A stretch of 64,000 bases of DNA, from contig OY856411.1 of NCBI GenBank assembly GCA_963693085.1, positions 66,631,001 through 66,695,000 on the forward strand, given 5' to 3'. Of the stretch, positions 24,946 to 38,000 are shown piece after piece. The notes beneath the pieces were generated by a model. That model searched no databases. It saw nothing but the letters and a program-made list of their open reading frames with translations, and was not told where the DNA came from. Both the position numbers and the translations under genes were made by a program. Positions within the stretch are counted from its first letter, which is position 1, and each line of letters begins with the position of its first letter. Source of the DNA: Alisma plantago-aquatica. Its lineage: Eukaryota; Streptophyta; Magnoliopsida; Alismatales; Alismataceae.

Positions 24946-26419
24946 ATGAATGTAATAAGAAAACCCTTGTATTGCATGGTACTGATATATATTGGATATA
25001 ATTGTTATCATGAGTACTAATCATGCAGGTATGTTGAGATGATGACCATAGACAGGTATGGGCTATGATGCTCTGTATATTGAAAATGTTTTATAGGCCT
25101 TATAAGCCTTCATATGCTTTGTTGCTTAGTGAGAGGTAACCTAAAATTAATGAGCCATGTGTGCCATATGATGTTTTAATTATTGAAATTGTTTATGGGC
25201 TTCATAAGCCATAATATGTCTTGTTTCCTATTAAGGGGTAACAAGAGGTGATATGAACCTTGTAAACTATGTGGAATGCTTGTGTAGCAAGAATCATGAT
25301 TACCTTGGTCAGATGACCTGAAGGTATTAAGTTAATAGATAAGTGGTAACAAGTATTCTATGATGAATTGAGGGTATGAATACCCATATTCTATAATCAA
25401 GATGATGAACTTGTTACGAAATAAAAATGTACATGATGAGATGAGGGATTAAGATCCCAATACTTCATTAAAAGAGTATGGCTACAGGCCATGACTCCAC
25501 AAAACAATACCAGGCATTAGCTGTGTGATCTAAGCCTAAAGTGAGCATTTGTTACATATATAACTCTATAGTGAAGATGTCAATATACCTTGACAAACTA
25601 ATTGCAGTTTGACACATGATGTGTAAAATATAATCAGCCGTGTAGTGCATTTGCATAAAATTGCAATACAAGAAACATTGGTTGATATTATCCTGCTTAG
25701 TATAGCGGATAAATGTTAAACATGTTCTTCATATTCCTTATTGGGATAAGTAACATGCTGCTCTATGAGGTTAAAGCTGCAATGCTTTAGATAAGAATAA
25801 TGTTCTAATCTGTTAGACAACAAATTAACTGCTTTTAAACAATTATGATTCCTCTGTTCAGAATTATCTTATTAATCTGCAATAATAATGTTTCTGGCGG
25901 AGAGTTATATCTCTCGCTGGGGAAATTTACAATTGTCTCACCCCCGTGGGAACCACATTTTTTAGGTGGACGTGGACGAGGAGGTAGGAATCCTTCAGTA
26001 GGTGAAGGACATCAACAATAGTAGCATGGACAATAGTGAATTCTCAGGTGGAGACACTAGCTGATATTCCTTGTATAGATGTACATAGAGTCCTATGTGT
26101 CGTCTCTATACTCTCAGGTCCTCAGAGTAGTAGTTAGTGCTTTTAAGATTTTGGCTCAGTGCCTCGAGATTTTATACTGCCTATGTTTAGTTTAACAGGG
26201 TAGTTGATGCTTGTAATTCTCAGAAAAAGATGATACATGACATGTACTTGTAAACTAGTATGTACTTAAATTACTTCAGTTCTTTGTGAAAGAGTTTTTC
26301 CTATGTGTGGACCTTTCTGTAAAATGGTTTTAATTTTTAGTGATTTTCGGTAATCCGTTGCTAACGAACGCTTTTGCTTAAGTAAATCCTATTTTTGTGA
26401 TTGGTGTGTCACAATTTAG

Positions 26420-26430
26420 TGGTATCAGAG
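26420..26430 (+). other. Primer binding site of D
   Basis: TGGTATCAGAG, initiator tRNA-Met type, six bases after the LTR end. It continues ATC rather than the canonical C. Confidence 0.85.
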
Positions 26431-26539
26431 ATCTAAGTTTGATGAGTCTACAGAGACATAGGATTAAGGTTGTTGAGTCTGTTCTAGTATCTTCCAGTTT
26501 ATCTGATAGTGTCTTCTACTCATCTAGAGGAAGAAGAAC

Positions 26540-27805
26540 TTGAAGAGGTCTGGATCACATGATGAACACACTGCTGAGAGCAGTGTTGCTGCACAAGGAA
26601 AAGGTGTAAGGAATCAAGCTAGGGAGGAACCCGTACTTGAGATTCCTCATCTTGATCAAGATGCATTAGAGAATCCAACTTTCCATACCCTGTTCGGGCA
26701 GTTTATGGCGACTATGACGCATATGGAAGACAGGATTCCACCACCTGCACCTAGGGAACCAACCCACCATGAGGGATATGGAGCCGACAAGACTTTTGAG
26801 AGACTTCACCGGGTTTGGGCCATAGATTATGCTGGTACAGTTGATCCAGCAGATGCTGATTTGTGGCTCATGGAGTTGGAAAAGACTTTTAGGATCCTTG
26901 ATATTCCTGAAGCCGAGAAGGTAAGACATGCAATGTACATCTTTTAAAGGGAGTGTTGGTCACTGGTGGATTATAGAAGAGGACAAGAGGCCAGGTGAAG
27001 ATATTGGATGGGAGGTATTTTGCTGAGAATTCGTCAGTAGATACTTCCCTAAGACGTATCTAGACAAAAAGATCTCTCGATTTGAGAGGATCAGACAAGG
27101 ACAGAGGAACGTTAGCGAGTATGAAGCTAAGTTCATGGAACTTTTGCGGTTTTGTCCGCATATGGCAGTTAATGATGAGGAAAGAATTCAACATTTTGAG
27201 AAGGGGTTGAACATTGAACTGACCACTCCTGTGTCTGCTTTAGAGAATAGGGAGAGGTTTTCCACCTTTGTGGAGTCGGTAAGGAGGATAGAAAGGTCTG
27301 AAATCGAGAAATGGCAGACTAGTGTTAAGAAGGTGTACACTCAGTTTCAAGGAGAAGGATCTGAAAGTTTAAGAAGCTAAGATTTTCTGCATCGGCAGAA
27401 CCATCGAGATTCCATACCCAGACACAATGGACATCAAGTAGGGGTAGAGATCATAGTATTGCTCCAAGTAGAGCCCCCGACATAGTATCAACATCAGTGA
27501 TTGGATCTCACAGACCCTATTTTGCAACCAGGGTTTGTTACCAATGTAGACAACTGGGACATCTAGCAAAGGATTGTCCAGACGGGAATTCAATGGTGAC
27601 TCTATCTCTAAGGCAGAGTCAGCAAGGCTCACAAATGAGGCAGTTTTCTAGTAACATTAGAGGATGTGGACAAGCGTCCCGAGCTGTTTCATCAACACCT
27701 AACAATCAAGCACAGGGACAACAACCAGCAACTGTGAGGTTCTATGCAATGAATCAATCTGATGCAATAGTCAACCCTTGGGTTGTGACAGGTCAGATGA
27801 AATAG
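26540..27805 (+). pseudogene. Element D gag and nucleocapsid relic
   Basis: The Gag text begins at a TTG (26540) where element C has its Met, so the start codon may be lost. It runs through DPADADLWLMELEKTFRILD, shifts frame near 26945, then gives GHWWIIEEDKRPG, RYFPKTYLDKKISRFE, YEAKFMELLRFCPHM and HFEKGLNIELTTPV. There is an in-frame TGA near 27025 at an expected Arg codon. A further frame (27497-27805) carries an intact CCHC zinc knuckle, CYQCRQLGHLAKDC. That frame ends with RFYAMNQSDAIVNPWVVTGQMK, which lines up with the start of C's protease region. Homology stops near 27840, just before the protease active site. No functional protein is expected. Confidence 0.85.
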
Positions 27806-27839
27806 ATTCATTTTGATATTTCATTTCATGATTCTATGT

Positions 27840-28206
27840 GTTAAAAATAAGAAAGTAGTTGTTTTTGAACTTCCTTTGATTAGTCCTATAAGGACACAAG
27901 GAAGATGAGAATTTACATTTTACTCAATATTCCTTAAAATGCTTTATAATCTCTCTTATCTATGTGATAAAAGATGAGATATAGAAGTGATACCTGAAGA
28001 AAATCCAAGAATGAAAAATCCTGTGTTTATAATGATATGAAAAGTGAGGAACATGATAGTAAATAAAGTGCATACTACCTAAGCTCAATACTTGTATACC
28101 TTGGCCAGGTATATGATTATTGGAGATATGGCAAGTATGGAACTCTTAGATTGTTATCTTTCTGATTACTCTGATCAAGTAGTCATTCTGAAACAATTTA
28201 GTGAGT
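27840..28206. other. Non-coding stretch between D gag and minisatellite
   Basis: AT-rich with no family motif. It begins exactly where protease should start, so it marks the pol deletion junction. Confidence 0.5.
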
Positions 28207-29130
28207 ATAATGAAACTAAATAGGGATTGCTAAGTGAACTTTCCCAACTAAATAAGGATTGCTAAGTGAACTTTCCCAACTAAATAGGGATTGCTAAGTG
28301 AACTTTTCCAACTAAATAGTGATTGCTAAGTGAACTTTCCCAACTAAATAGGGATTGCTAAGTGAACTTTCCCAACTAAATAGGGATTGCTAAGTGAAGT
28401 TTCCCAACTAAATAGGGATTTCTAAGTGAAGTTTCCCAACTAAATGGGGATTGCTAAGTGAAGTTTCCCAACTAAATAAGGATTGCTAAGTGAACTTTCC
28501 CAACTAAATAGGGATTGCTAAGTGAACTTTCCCAACTAAATAGGGATTGCTAAGTGAACTTTCCCAACTAAATAGGGATTTCTAAGTGAACTTTCCCAAC
28601 TAAATAGGGATTGCTAAGTGAACTTTCCCAATAACATAGGGATTGCTAAGTGAACTTTCCCAATTACATAGGGATTGCTAAGTGAACTTTCCCAACTAAA
28701 TAGGGATTGCTAAGTGAACTTACCCAACTAAATAGGGATTTCTAAGTGAACTTTCCCAACTAAATAAGGATTGCTAAGTGAACTTTCCCAACTAAATAGG
28801 GATTTCTAAGTGAACATTCCCAATAACATAGGGATTGCTAAGTGAACTTTCCCAATTACATAGCAATTTCTAAGTGAACTTTCCCAATAACATAGGGATT
28901 GCTAAGTGAACTTTCCCAATTACATAGCGATTATTAAGTGAACTTTCCCAATAACATAGGGATTGCTAAGTGAACTTTCCCAATTACATAGTGATTGCTA
29001 AGTGAACTTTCCCAATTACATAGCGATTGCTGAGTGAACTTTCCCAATAACATAGGGATTGCTAAGTGAACTTTCCCAGCCACATAGGGTTTGCTAAGTG
29101 AACTTTCCCAAACAAATAAAGGATTGTTGA
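28207..29130 (+). repeat. 32-bp minisatellite inside element D
   Basis: About 28-29 tandem units share the core GGGATTGCTAAGTGAAC followed by TTTCCC and a variable AACTAAATA segment. The left half is mostly AACTAAATA units. The right half largely alternates AATAACATA and AATTACATA, giving a 64-bp higher-order unit. Each unit has an internal inverted repeat (AAGT-GA-ACTT inside GGGA...TCCC). Because 32 is not divisible by 3, open frames across it repeat every 96 bp. They are a by-product, not genes. Confidence 0.95.
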
Positions 29131-29742
29131 GTGGATTACCTCTGTTAAATATATATGTTTCCCCTTTGATAAACAACCTTGGGTAATGATAGGAGTATAT
29201 TCCTTTATGTTTCTTCCTTTCATTAACACGACAATCAAGTAAGTATAATGACATTTGATGTACATGGATTAGAAATAATCCATTGACGGATACTTAGAAA
29301 AGTATCAATTTGCTTTGAACTTTGGTTCCAAGATAATGATATATGGAACAAGAAATGTCCTAAAATAAAAGAAATACCTTGTGCATGTGTACCTTTGATG
29401 GTAACAATAGAGAAATGAATATGATAAGGATGAGATCTGTTCTCAACACATATGATGAATACCAAAGTAAGGATTATGGTACCTGATAAATAATAGATGA
29501 TTTATGTTGGTTACCTATATTGGCCAACTGTGAAATCAATCTAGTTACATAAAATAATATGGACATCATATGTTAGGGGTTTATGCTCTGCATAAACATA
29601 AACATCAATAAGGTTGAACTAATGGAATGAACAATCATAATTGGTGGAAAAGTTTATCAAGCTAAAAATATTTCCTTAGAATAACCCTGTGTGGAAGAAC
29701 TTTGTGTGGTATAAAGATCTATGATATCTCTATGACATTAAG
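29131..29742. other. AT-rich non-coding remainder of D internal region
   Basis: No pol motif or gene-like frame is visible between the minisatellite and the nested retroposon. Confidence 0.5.
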
Positions 29743-30438
29743 ATGTTATGTGGAGATTTTTTTATTGAAGTTAAACAGAAAATTTTTATTATGGAGGAGC
29801 CATACGGCATCTACATGAGGAGAAAAATATACTAAAAGACCACCCAAAGATCAGGAATAGATACAAACCACCGCAAAAACTCATATTCGAATCTGATAAG
29901 GACAATGATGTATACCTCTTCTCCTTCGCTGGCTAAGGAAGCTTTCTATGAGGAATACCTTCAACCTAAGTATGTATATGCGGTAGAGTACCTGCACCAA
30001 ATCAGTGTTCCAAAAGGATATTTTCCCCGCACTTGCTACCATACAAACTCCACAATAAAATTGACCGAGAAATAAAAATCTACCGCGAGAAGAGAAAGCA
30101 GCGCTGATTAACAGCGAGATAGACAAAACAAGAGAACAATCTAAACATAAAGCCAGTAAAAGAGAAAGGAGATAGGAAAATCATCATAGCCGGGCTCAAC
30201 GACAGGGAGGAAGAAGGGCGCTGCCTCCAAAGACACCACACCCACACGCCTCTCAAAGAAGAGACCCTGTTGATGACGGACGAAAAGAGGCTGAGGGGGA
30301 GCGGGGCACCGCTTTGCGGCGGCCAAACCCCCTCCCCCCATCAAGCCACCTATGGAGGAAGAAACCCTAACGATGCTAGGGTGAGAGAGGCGCACGGCTG
30401 GGGAGTTGTGGATATCTATAAAAAATGTTATGTGGAGA
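29743..30438 (-). mobile_element. 668-bp retroposon with 14-bp target-site duplication
   Basis: A perfect 14-bp direct repeat ATGTTATGTGGAGA flanks a distinct GC-richer insert (29757-30424). On the minus strand the insert ends in an A-run after AATAAAA, as in poly(A)-primed retroposition. Its 5' part (minus strand) is GC-rich and holds a weak 111-codon frame. The long duplication and A-tail point to L1-type target-primed insertion: a truncated or internally deleted LINE, a SINE-like element or a processed copy. I cannot match it to a known gene. Confidence 0.75.
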
Positions 30439-30494
30439 CTTGATGGTATGATAAATGAATAAAATCTATCTCTCATTTTCCTAGGATTTTGGGG

Positions 30495-30522
30495 ACAAAA
30501 TCCTTGTTAGGGGTTTATAATT
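30495..30522 (+). other. Polypurine tract region of D
   Basis: GGGGACAAAATCC (from 30491) then TTGTTAGGGGTTTATAAT directly before the 3' LTR. It is nearly the same as the minus-strand PPT region of element C (59736-59775). Confidence 0.75.
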
Positions 30523-31401
30523 TGTAACATCCCTAACCTGGATTATGCTTAAACCTAGATGTTTTGCTTAATAAAGTTGATTATATGCTTTATCTTATCT
30601 CTTGAAAAGTAATTAAGGCTCAAGAGGAACTTATATTTCAATTTTAGTCCTTTTTGAATAATGTTGAAATAATGTTTTACTTGTTTTGGACTAAAATGCA
30701 AATTACCCAAGCTGAGAGGTTAAATTGCAAATTTTTTATGGAAAAATGTTCCTCATATGTTGAAGCATCAGAGGAGTGAGTATGATGCAGTTGTATGGAT
30801 TCTACAAGCATGAATACGAAAGAGCCCATTGAGCAATGTTTGTGCATTAAAAGCTAGTTTTGGTGTAATGTGTAATTTACCCAAAACCTAGGGTTCAATA
30901 TGAAAAATTCCACTTCAAGAGGGTCCCTCATGATTCTTGGCATCATGTAGAGAAAAGAATTTGGGAGGGGCGCCTCATTTGAATCATTTTGGAAGAGAGA
31001 GAATCTTGATATTAAAATAATCAAGATGTAAGCTTAATTGGAACTTTACTTCAAATTAATGCAAAAAAATATGTTAATTGAAGTGCCCTTCAACCAAAAT
31101 TGTAAAGGTTGAAATATACATATATGGACGAGCATGTGCCTTGCAAAGTCAATGGAAATATCTACGTGAGTGGAGAACCCACTCACATTAAGAAAACAAA
31201 AAGAAATATCCACTAACTTAAGGATATTATTATTATAAGGGTTAAGGTGCTTAATTTGTTTTTCCTTAATTCATGGATAATGAAGATGAATTAGAAGGAG
31301 GGGAAGATGTATTTGCATGCAAGGAATTTATGGGGGAGAGGTGGCACCAATTTTGGAATTAAAATAATTTTATAAAATATTTTCTCTCTCATTGAATTTC
31401 T

Positions 31402-31408
31402 TATAAAA
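31402..31408 (+). promoter_or_regulatory. TATA box of D 3' LTR
   Basis: TATAAAA in the same context as at 22794. Confidence 0.6.
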
Positions 31409-31929
31409 ACACCTTTTACAACTCAATTGAGAGGCTTTTTCGAAACCACTTCCACTCTTTTCTTGCAAAACGACCAAGGGAGCTTTGGAGGATCAGGAGG
31501 ACGACCCCCAACCTGTTGGTAAGCTCCATGACCTCTTTTCACCTGGATTCCATGGTGGAAATTGAAAAGCAATGCATGATTTCTTCTTATCTCCATTCCA
31601 TCTTCAATTCTAGCCATTCCTTTTCACTCAAAGCTTAAGGACGAGCTTGGGATAGTGGAAGGTGTTTCTTTCACCATTAAAGACGTGGAGGTTGAAGCTT
31701 TGAAGCTCAATTGAAGGTGTCTTATATAACTTGAACCCTTGAACTTTGTTATTGATTCCATATCTTTATCAATTGTTGATTCCTTCTATATTCCTAAAAT
31801 TTTATTTGAATGATTGATAAAATCACCACGGAAATTACATAAAGTTTCGTGGGTTTGTAGCTTGAAGATGATGATGTCATCACAAGCACACACCTCAATT
31901 AATATCCTAGGCAAATGGTTTCAAAATTT

Positions 31930-33010
31930 GAGACCAATCGGTTTCAATGAAATTGGCCAAACAATTTAATCAAACTGTTTGAAACCAAACAATTTCAAAC
32001 CGTTTGGAGTGGTTGACCATTTGAGGAAATATTCTGATGTAATTGGATATTGATCCAATGGTTTCAATTGGTTTGATCTTAATGGTTTCAATTGTGAATG
32101 ATCCCTCAAATGCAAACCCTAATCGGGTTGAGTGTTGAATTCTAAAGTAATTGAATCATTTTTTGGGTTGACTAGCCCAAACAATCTCAAGACCATTTGG
32201 AGGTCACCCAAACGGTCTAAAGACCGTTTTGAGGTCAAAGAAGACCGTTTGGAAGTATATGATGAAGTATGATTAGATGGTTGAAGATCCAGTGATATCA
32301 AATTGAAATACAATCAATAGCTCAATTGATGATCGATTCTATGATGCAAACCCTAATTGAATTTCAAAAATTTCAATGATGAGATGGGTCAAACGGTCTC
32401 AAGACCATTTGGAGGTTATCCAAATGACCTCAAGACCGTTTGAGGTCAGGTCATGTCATGGCTTGATGATGATCCAATGATTTCAATTGAATTAGTTCCA
32501 CAATGTCAACCATTGATGGTTCCTCGATTTCAAAACCCTAATTGATGGTTTCTTGATTATAAACCCTAGTTAAATTGGGTTCAAAACCCTAATTGAAGTT
32601 CCAATTGAAGGGTGATTCAATGGTTCAATTGGAGAATAAATCAGTAATTCAATTGATAGATGGTTTAATGATTGAAACCCTAAATTGATAAAGTGATGGA
32701 AGACCTTTTTGGTCCATTCAGTTTCGAGAGAGTTTGGACCAAACGGTCTTAAGACCGTTTGAGTCCAAATGGTCTCAAGACCATTTGGGATCAAATGGTC
32801 TCAAGACCATTTGAGACCAAACGGTCTCAAACCGTTTGGAGACCTAAGTGGTTTCAAGTGTGAATTGTTCATACAGTTTCATTACTTTTTTTCTTAAACG
32901 ATTTCAAACCATTCAAGGTCTGAGTGACCAAGACCGTTTGGGGTCTAAGTGACCAAGACCATTTGAGGTTCAATTGGTCAAACCATTTGGACACCTAATA
33001 TGATTAAAGG
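31930..33010 (+). repeat. Inverted-repeat cluster in D 3' LTR
   Basis: Counterpart of 23330-24360, built on GGTC-TCAA-GACC variants, with several units changed by single substitutions. Confidence 0.8.
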
Positions 33011-35055
33011 TCAATTAGCTAATTGATTATAATGTTGTAAAACAAAGGTGATTATAATGATTAACCCTAACTGTGTGTACTTAAATGAAGAGCTGACCTA
33101 GATCAATCTTGGAGTACTTAACATCCTAGAGAGGATGAGAGAGAGAGAGAAATATATAGAGGAATTATTACATAATTAAGTCCTAATTCTCTCATTATGA
33201 ATAAAATATGTAATCAGGGTTTGATCCATAATAATGAGATCATGAAACCCTTATTGAGAAGGTTGATGAGATCTGATCCTAATTTAGGGCAATACTGAGT
33301 GAAACCCTAATCTAAGGGAATGATGTGACCCTAATATAGGGTGATGTTATGTAATTCTACAATAAACCCTAATTTGGGAAAAAGGACATGATAAACCCTA
33401 ATTTAATGTGAAAAGTGCATCCTAACCCTAAATTGGGTAATAGGATATAATAAACCCTAATACAAGGTAATGCTATGTGAAACCCTAACACAAGGTAATG
33501 CTATGTGAAGCCCTAATACAGGGTGATGATATGTGAAGTCCTAACACAAAGTGATCCTATGTGAAGCTCAAATATAGAGTGATGAGTTATGAATGTAATA
33601 AGAAAACCCTTGTATTGCATGGTACTGATATATAATGGATATAATTGTTATCATGAGTACTAATCATACATGTATGTTGAGATGATGAGCATAGCCAGGT
33701 ATAGGCTATGATGCTCTGTATATTTAAAATATTTTATAGGCCTTATAATCCTTCATATGCTTTGTTTCTTAGTGAGAGGTAACCTAAAATTAATGAGCCC
33801 TGTGTGCTATATGATGTTTTAATTATTGAAATTGTTTATGGGCATCATAAGCCATAATATGCCTTGTTCCCTATTAAGGGGTAAAAAGGGTGATATGAAC
33901 CTTGTGAACTATGTGGAATGCTTGTGTAGCAAGAATCATGATTACCTTGGTCATATGACCTGAAGGTATCAAGTTACCCGATAAGTGGTAACAAATATTC
34001 TATGATGAATTGAGGGTTTGAATACCCATATTCTATAATCAAGATGATGAACTTGTTAAGAAATAAAAATGTACCTGATGAGATGAGGGATTAAGATCCC
34101 AATACTTCATTAATAGAGTATGGCTACATGCCATGACTCCACAAAATAATACCAGACATTAGCTGTGTGATCTAAGCCTAAAGTGATTATATGTTACGGC
34201 TATAACTCTATAGTGAAGATGTCAATATACCTTGACAAACTAATTGTAGTTTTGACACATGATGTGTAAAATATAATCAGCCGTGTAGTGTATTTGTATA
34301 AAGTTGGAATACGAGAAACATTGGTTGATATTTTCCTTCTTAGTATAGCGGATAAATGTTATACATGTTCTTCATATTCCTTATTGGTATAAGTGACATG
34401 ATGCTCTATCAGGTTAAAGGTGCAATGCTTTAGATAATAATAATGTTCTAATCTGTTAGACAATGAATTAACTATTGTTAAACAATTATGATTCCTCTGT
34501 TCAGATTTATCTTATTAAATTGCAATAATAATGTTTTGGCAGAGAGTTATATCTCTCACTGGGGCAATTTACAATTGTCTCACCCTTGTGGGAACCACAT
34601 TTTTTAGGTGGACGTGGACGAGGAGGCAAGAATCCTTCAGTAGGTGAAGGACAACAACATCACCAACAGGGACAACAGTGAATTCTCAGGTGGAGACACT
34701 AGCTGATATGTCTTGTATAGATGTACATAGAGTCCTATGTGTCGTCTTTGTACTCTCAGGTCCTCAGAGTAGTAGTTAGTGCTTTTGAGATTTTGGCTCC
34801 GTGCCTTGAGATTTTATACTGCCTGTGTTTAGTTTAACAGGGCAGTTGATGCTTGTAATTCTCAGAAAAAGATGATACATGACATGTACTTGTAAACTAG
34901 TATGTAATTAAATTATTTCAGTTCTTTGTGAAAGAGTTTTTCCTATTTGTGGACCTCTCTGTAAAATGGTTTTAATTTTTAGTGATTTTTAGTAATCCAC
35001 TGCTAACGAACGCTTTCTCTTAAGTAAATCCTATTTTTGTGATCAGTGTGTCATA

Positions 35056-35060
35056 CCTAA
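35056..35060 (+). repeat. Target-site duplication of D (right)
   Basis: CCTAA, identical to 21901-21905. Confidence 0.9.
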
Positions 35061-38000
35061 GATCTCTTCCCCTCAGTCAATACGAGTAAAAAGGCAGTGA
35101 CATATCAGTCAAAGCTGCCACCACAATGACATATAGTCCTATAACTAGCCCACCATAGTAAAGGTCATGGAGCTAGCATCTAGGGTATTCAAACCCAATC
35201 ACTGAGGTACAATTACAGTTATTCTCTAATCACATCATGTCATAATCACCGAGACACAACCACAACCGTTAATCATATCAGATGTATGAGGCATGATCAT
35301 AGCCATCCTTGACAATCTGCATTGTGGATGATAAGGATATATCCTCAACCTGCCACCCCCACATACTCAACAGTATGAGCTCCATGTTTCCCTTAGGAAT
35401 ACTCATTTCACCATCCAACAAGTTCTAACATTGAAGATGGCTCTACGACATAGGGCACTACGTGATTAGAGTTGCACTTGATTAATTATTCCAATTATGT
35501 GTACAAACCCTCATTCACTTTTTGCAAGCATATAAATATGACAACTTTTAAAAGATATAAAACGTGTGAAACATAATTTCTCATCTCATCATCACATGGT
35601 ACTATTCACTTTCCATTCATGATACCATAGTAGTCATCATACTATCACAAGATATAAATCCTTTTCACAATATCACAGGGTATCAACCCTTATCAACATA
35701 AGAGGATTACACCTCTTTGAGGGCTCAACCATGCCCAAAGGTCATTAAGACCATCATACTATCATAGGATATAAATCCTTTTCATAATATCATTGGCTAT
35801 CAACCCTTGTCAACACAAGAGGATTACACCTCATTTAGGGCTCAACCACGCCCAAAGGTCATTAAGACCATCATACTATTCCCTGCAAGATCATCATTAT
35901 CATTCCATGCCTTATAGCAAGGCTCAACAACATCAATTACATTTAATACACCATATCAACACAATATTGCATTAATGAGCTAGGAGATATTCATATACAA
36001 TCATAACAGGGTTATATTAACATTAAGAACATTCCTTTATTACATGAACATGCAAGGAGTCTAGATATTATTAACCCTCATCATATTCATAATGCTCATG
36101 TTTAGCATAAGAAAGTATCAACCATGTGGCTATGATAACCACCAATTAACATATTAAGGTTATGATCCTATTAAGGAGATTATTTCACCATCATTACATC
36201 ATATAAGAATGTTAAACATGAATACTCATCTTTATCTATTTGCATTATAGTTAGTTTCAATAAGATAAATTATATTCATGTTACTAATTAGCACTTATAC
36301 CCAAACCCTAACTCACAACATCCCCATTGGATCATGGATGCATAAGGTGAAGCATCACCATCACATTCCACCCTATTCTCAAGTATGAACCCACACATAA
36401 ATCAAGGTGTAACCATCAAGTTATAACATATTAGGGTTTCAATAACAATAAGAGAGTACTCCATGATTGTATTAATCATTCAAGGACTATTCATACCCAA
36501 TTATCATCATTTAGTTATATTAAAGTTAGGTATAACAAGCTATACCTCATTAGGGTTACAGATCTACACAATATGGTTATCATCCCTTCTATTCATATGA
36601 GTGAATAGGTAAGACTACATTATTAAGGGTAATCCTCCATTTGTTCCATCATCATTCAACCGCATATGATGTTTTTGATTTGTTCTCTAGTAAGAGTCAC
36701 CATATAACCCTAAAAATATCTTGCTTAACAACACAAAAAGTTCCATTGAGAGTAGGGTAAAACCCACAATCGGTTGTTCATTTATAACAAGCCATCCATT
36801 GTCAACAAGTAATCTCCTTAAGTTGATCATATAAAGGAAATCATCTAAATCAAATTATTAGGACCAACATATTACATTAACCATAATTCCACTTTATTGG
36901 AGGAATAAACATTAGATCTTGAACATTGGGTCAAGTTCATATGTTAAAACTATCAATTACAGTATAGGTTCGACAATTGCATCCAGTGACCCAAGAAACC
37001 ATTGGTCTAAGGATTAATTGATGCTACAACTATATGATTAAATCACCATAGGTTTTAGAGACATGATCCACCATCATTAGTGACCATTATGTCACCATAG
37101 ATTGTTAAATCAACACTATATTCATTAATCAACATCAAATATTAAACTAATGTCATCATTGATTGATAACATCAGTAGAATACTTAATGGTTGATCATTA
37201 AACTTCTAATTGATCTAAAACCTGACCTAAGGGGGTGACCATAGGTTGTCACCATCATATGACACCTTTATCGACCATCATTTGTCATGAAGACAACACT
37301 ATAGGGTTGTTGTAATGGTACCATAATCGGGTCATGGGTTTATAATAGAAATCAACTTAAAACCCTAAAATTGACCATTGGTTGATAGGTGCTTAGTACC
37401 ATAGGTTGTCAAACCAACCTGATCCAAGTCATATTATACCTTAGTAATAACATACACATGATCGTAGGATCATCTAGATCAGAAATAAGAATAGAATATA
37501 TTATGAAAACCGAAATCCAAGTCAAGCATAGCTTTTTAGTGCATGGATCATCATTTTTAGGCAAGAACATGATCTAGAAAGCTTATGGTAAGCAATAAGC
37601 GTGGAGTAAGTTATAAAAATTGCATCTAATTAGAATATGAAACCCCAAATAGAAGAAAAAACGAGCAGATAGGGTAGAAAATCCAAGCATAAGTTGTGAG
37701 TTTGTCCATCTAGCACATTTCTTCATCAAATGAGCAAACCCTGAGCATAAGGAGCAAGAAAGGTAGGATGTTAGAGCTTTAGAGAAATTTCTACCATGGA
37801 ACAGCAAGGTTACGACCTGGATAAAGGTAGGAGGAAGGATAAAAAAGAAATAAATGGAGGAAATAAGGGGATTATTACTTTTAGGTCAAGATCACTAGAA
37901 GGAAGCTTTTCAAACCAAAAAAGGAAGTCAATTGCAACCCTAAATTATTTTTCCAAGAAGATCGCCTCTTTCTTCTTCCTTGGACAGGAAATTTGCATCA

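Larger units (their letters stand above)
21906..26413 (+). repeat. 5' LTR of element D (4508 bp)
   Basis: It runs from TGTAACATCCCTGACC to GTGTGTCACA. A TATA box at 22794 follows an AT-rich U3 of about 0.89 kb. Downstream come a dense set of inverted repeats built on GGTC-TCAA-GACC (23330-24360), a (GA)n run (about 24500-24519), a series of AAACCCTAA boxes (24640-24945) and a GTTATATCTCTCGCTGGGG stretch (about 25900). The rest is AT-rich without coding potential. Confidence 0.9.
21906..35055 (+). mobile_element. Element D: gag-only non-autonomous Del/Tekay-type element
   Basis: It consists of a 5' LTR (21906-26413), a 4.1-kb internal region and a 3' LTR (30523-35055), flanked by perfect CCTAA duplications. 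The internal region keeps a decayed gag and nucleocapsid up to the very start of protease, then loses pol. In its place are a 32-bp minisatellite (28207-29130), unassigned DNA and a nested retroposon. This matches the class of LTR elements carrying only gag (TR-GAG). Its Gag and polypurine region closely resemble those of element C, which suggests that C's family could have supplied pol. LTR divergence of a few percent marks it as clearly older than E. Confidence 0.85.
30523..35055 (+). repeat. 3' LTR of element D (4533 bp)
   Basis: It starts TGTAACATCCCTAACC, ends GTGTGTCATA and is followed by the CCTAA duplication. It is colinear with the 5' LTR, with several substitutions per hundred bases and small indels. 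It repeats the TATA box (31402-31408), the inverted-repeat cluster (about 31930-33010), a GA-rich run (about 33137) and the AAACCCTAA series (about 33290-33600). Confidence 0.9.

Noticed and set aside
28207..29130. CRISPR-like array
   Set aside because: Units are contiguous with no unique spacers, and the context is a plant retrotransposon.
28934..29254. 106-codon repetitive protein on the minus strand
   Set aside because: It arises from the 32-bp minisatellite, whose length is not a multiple of three. It has no start context or homology.
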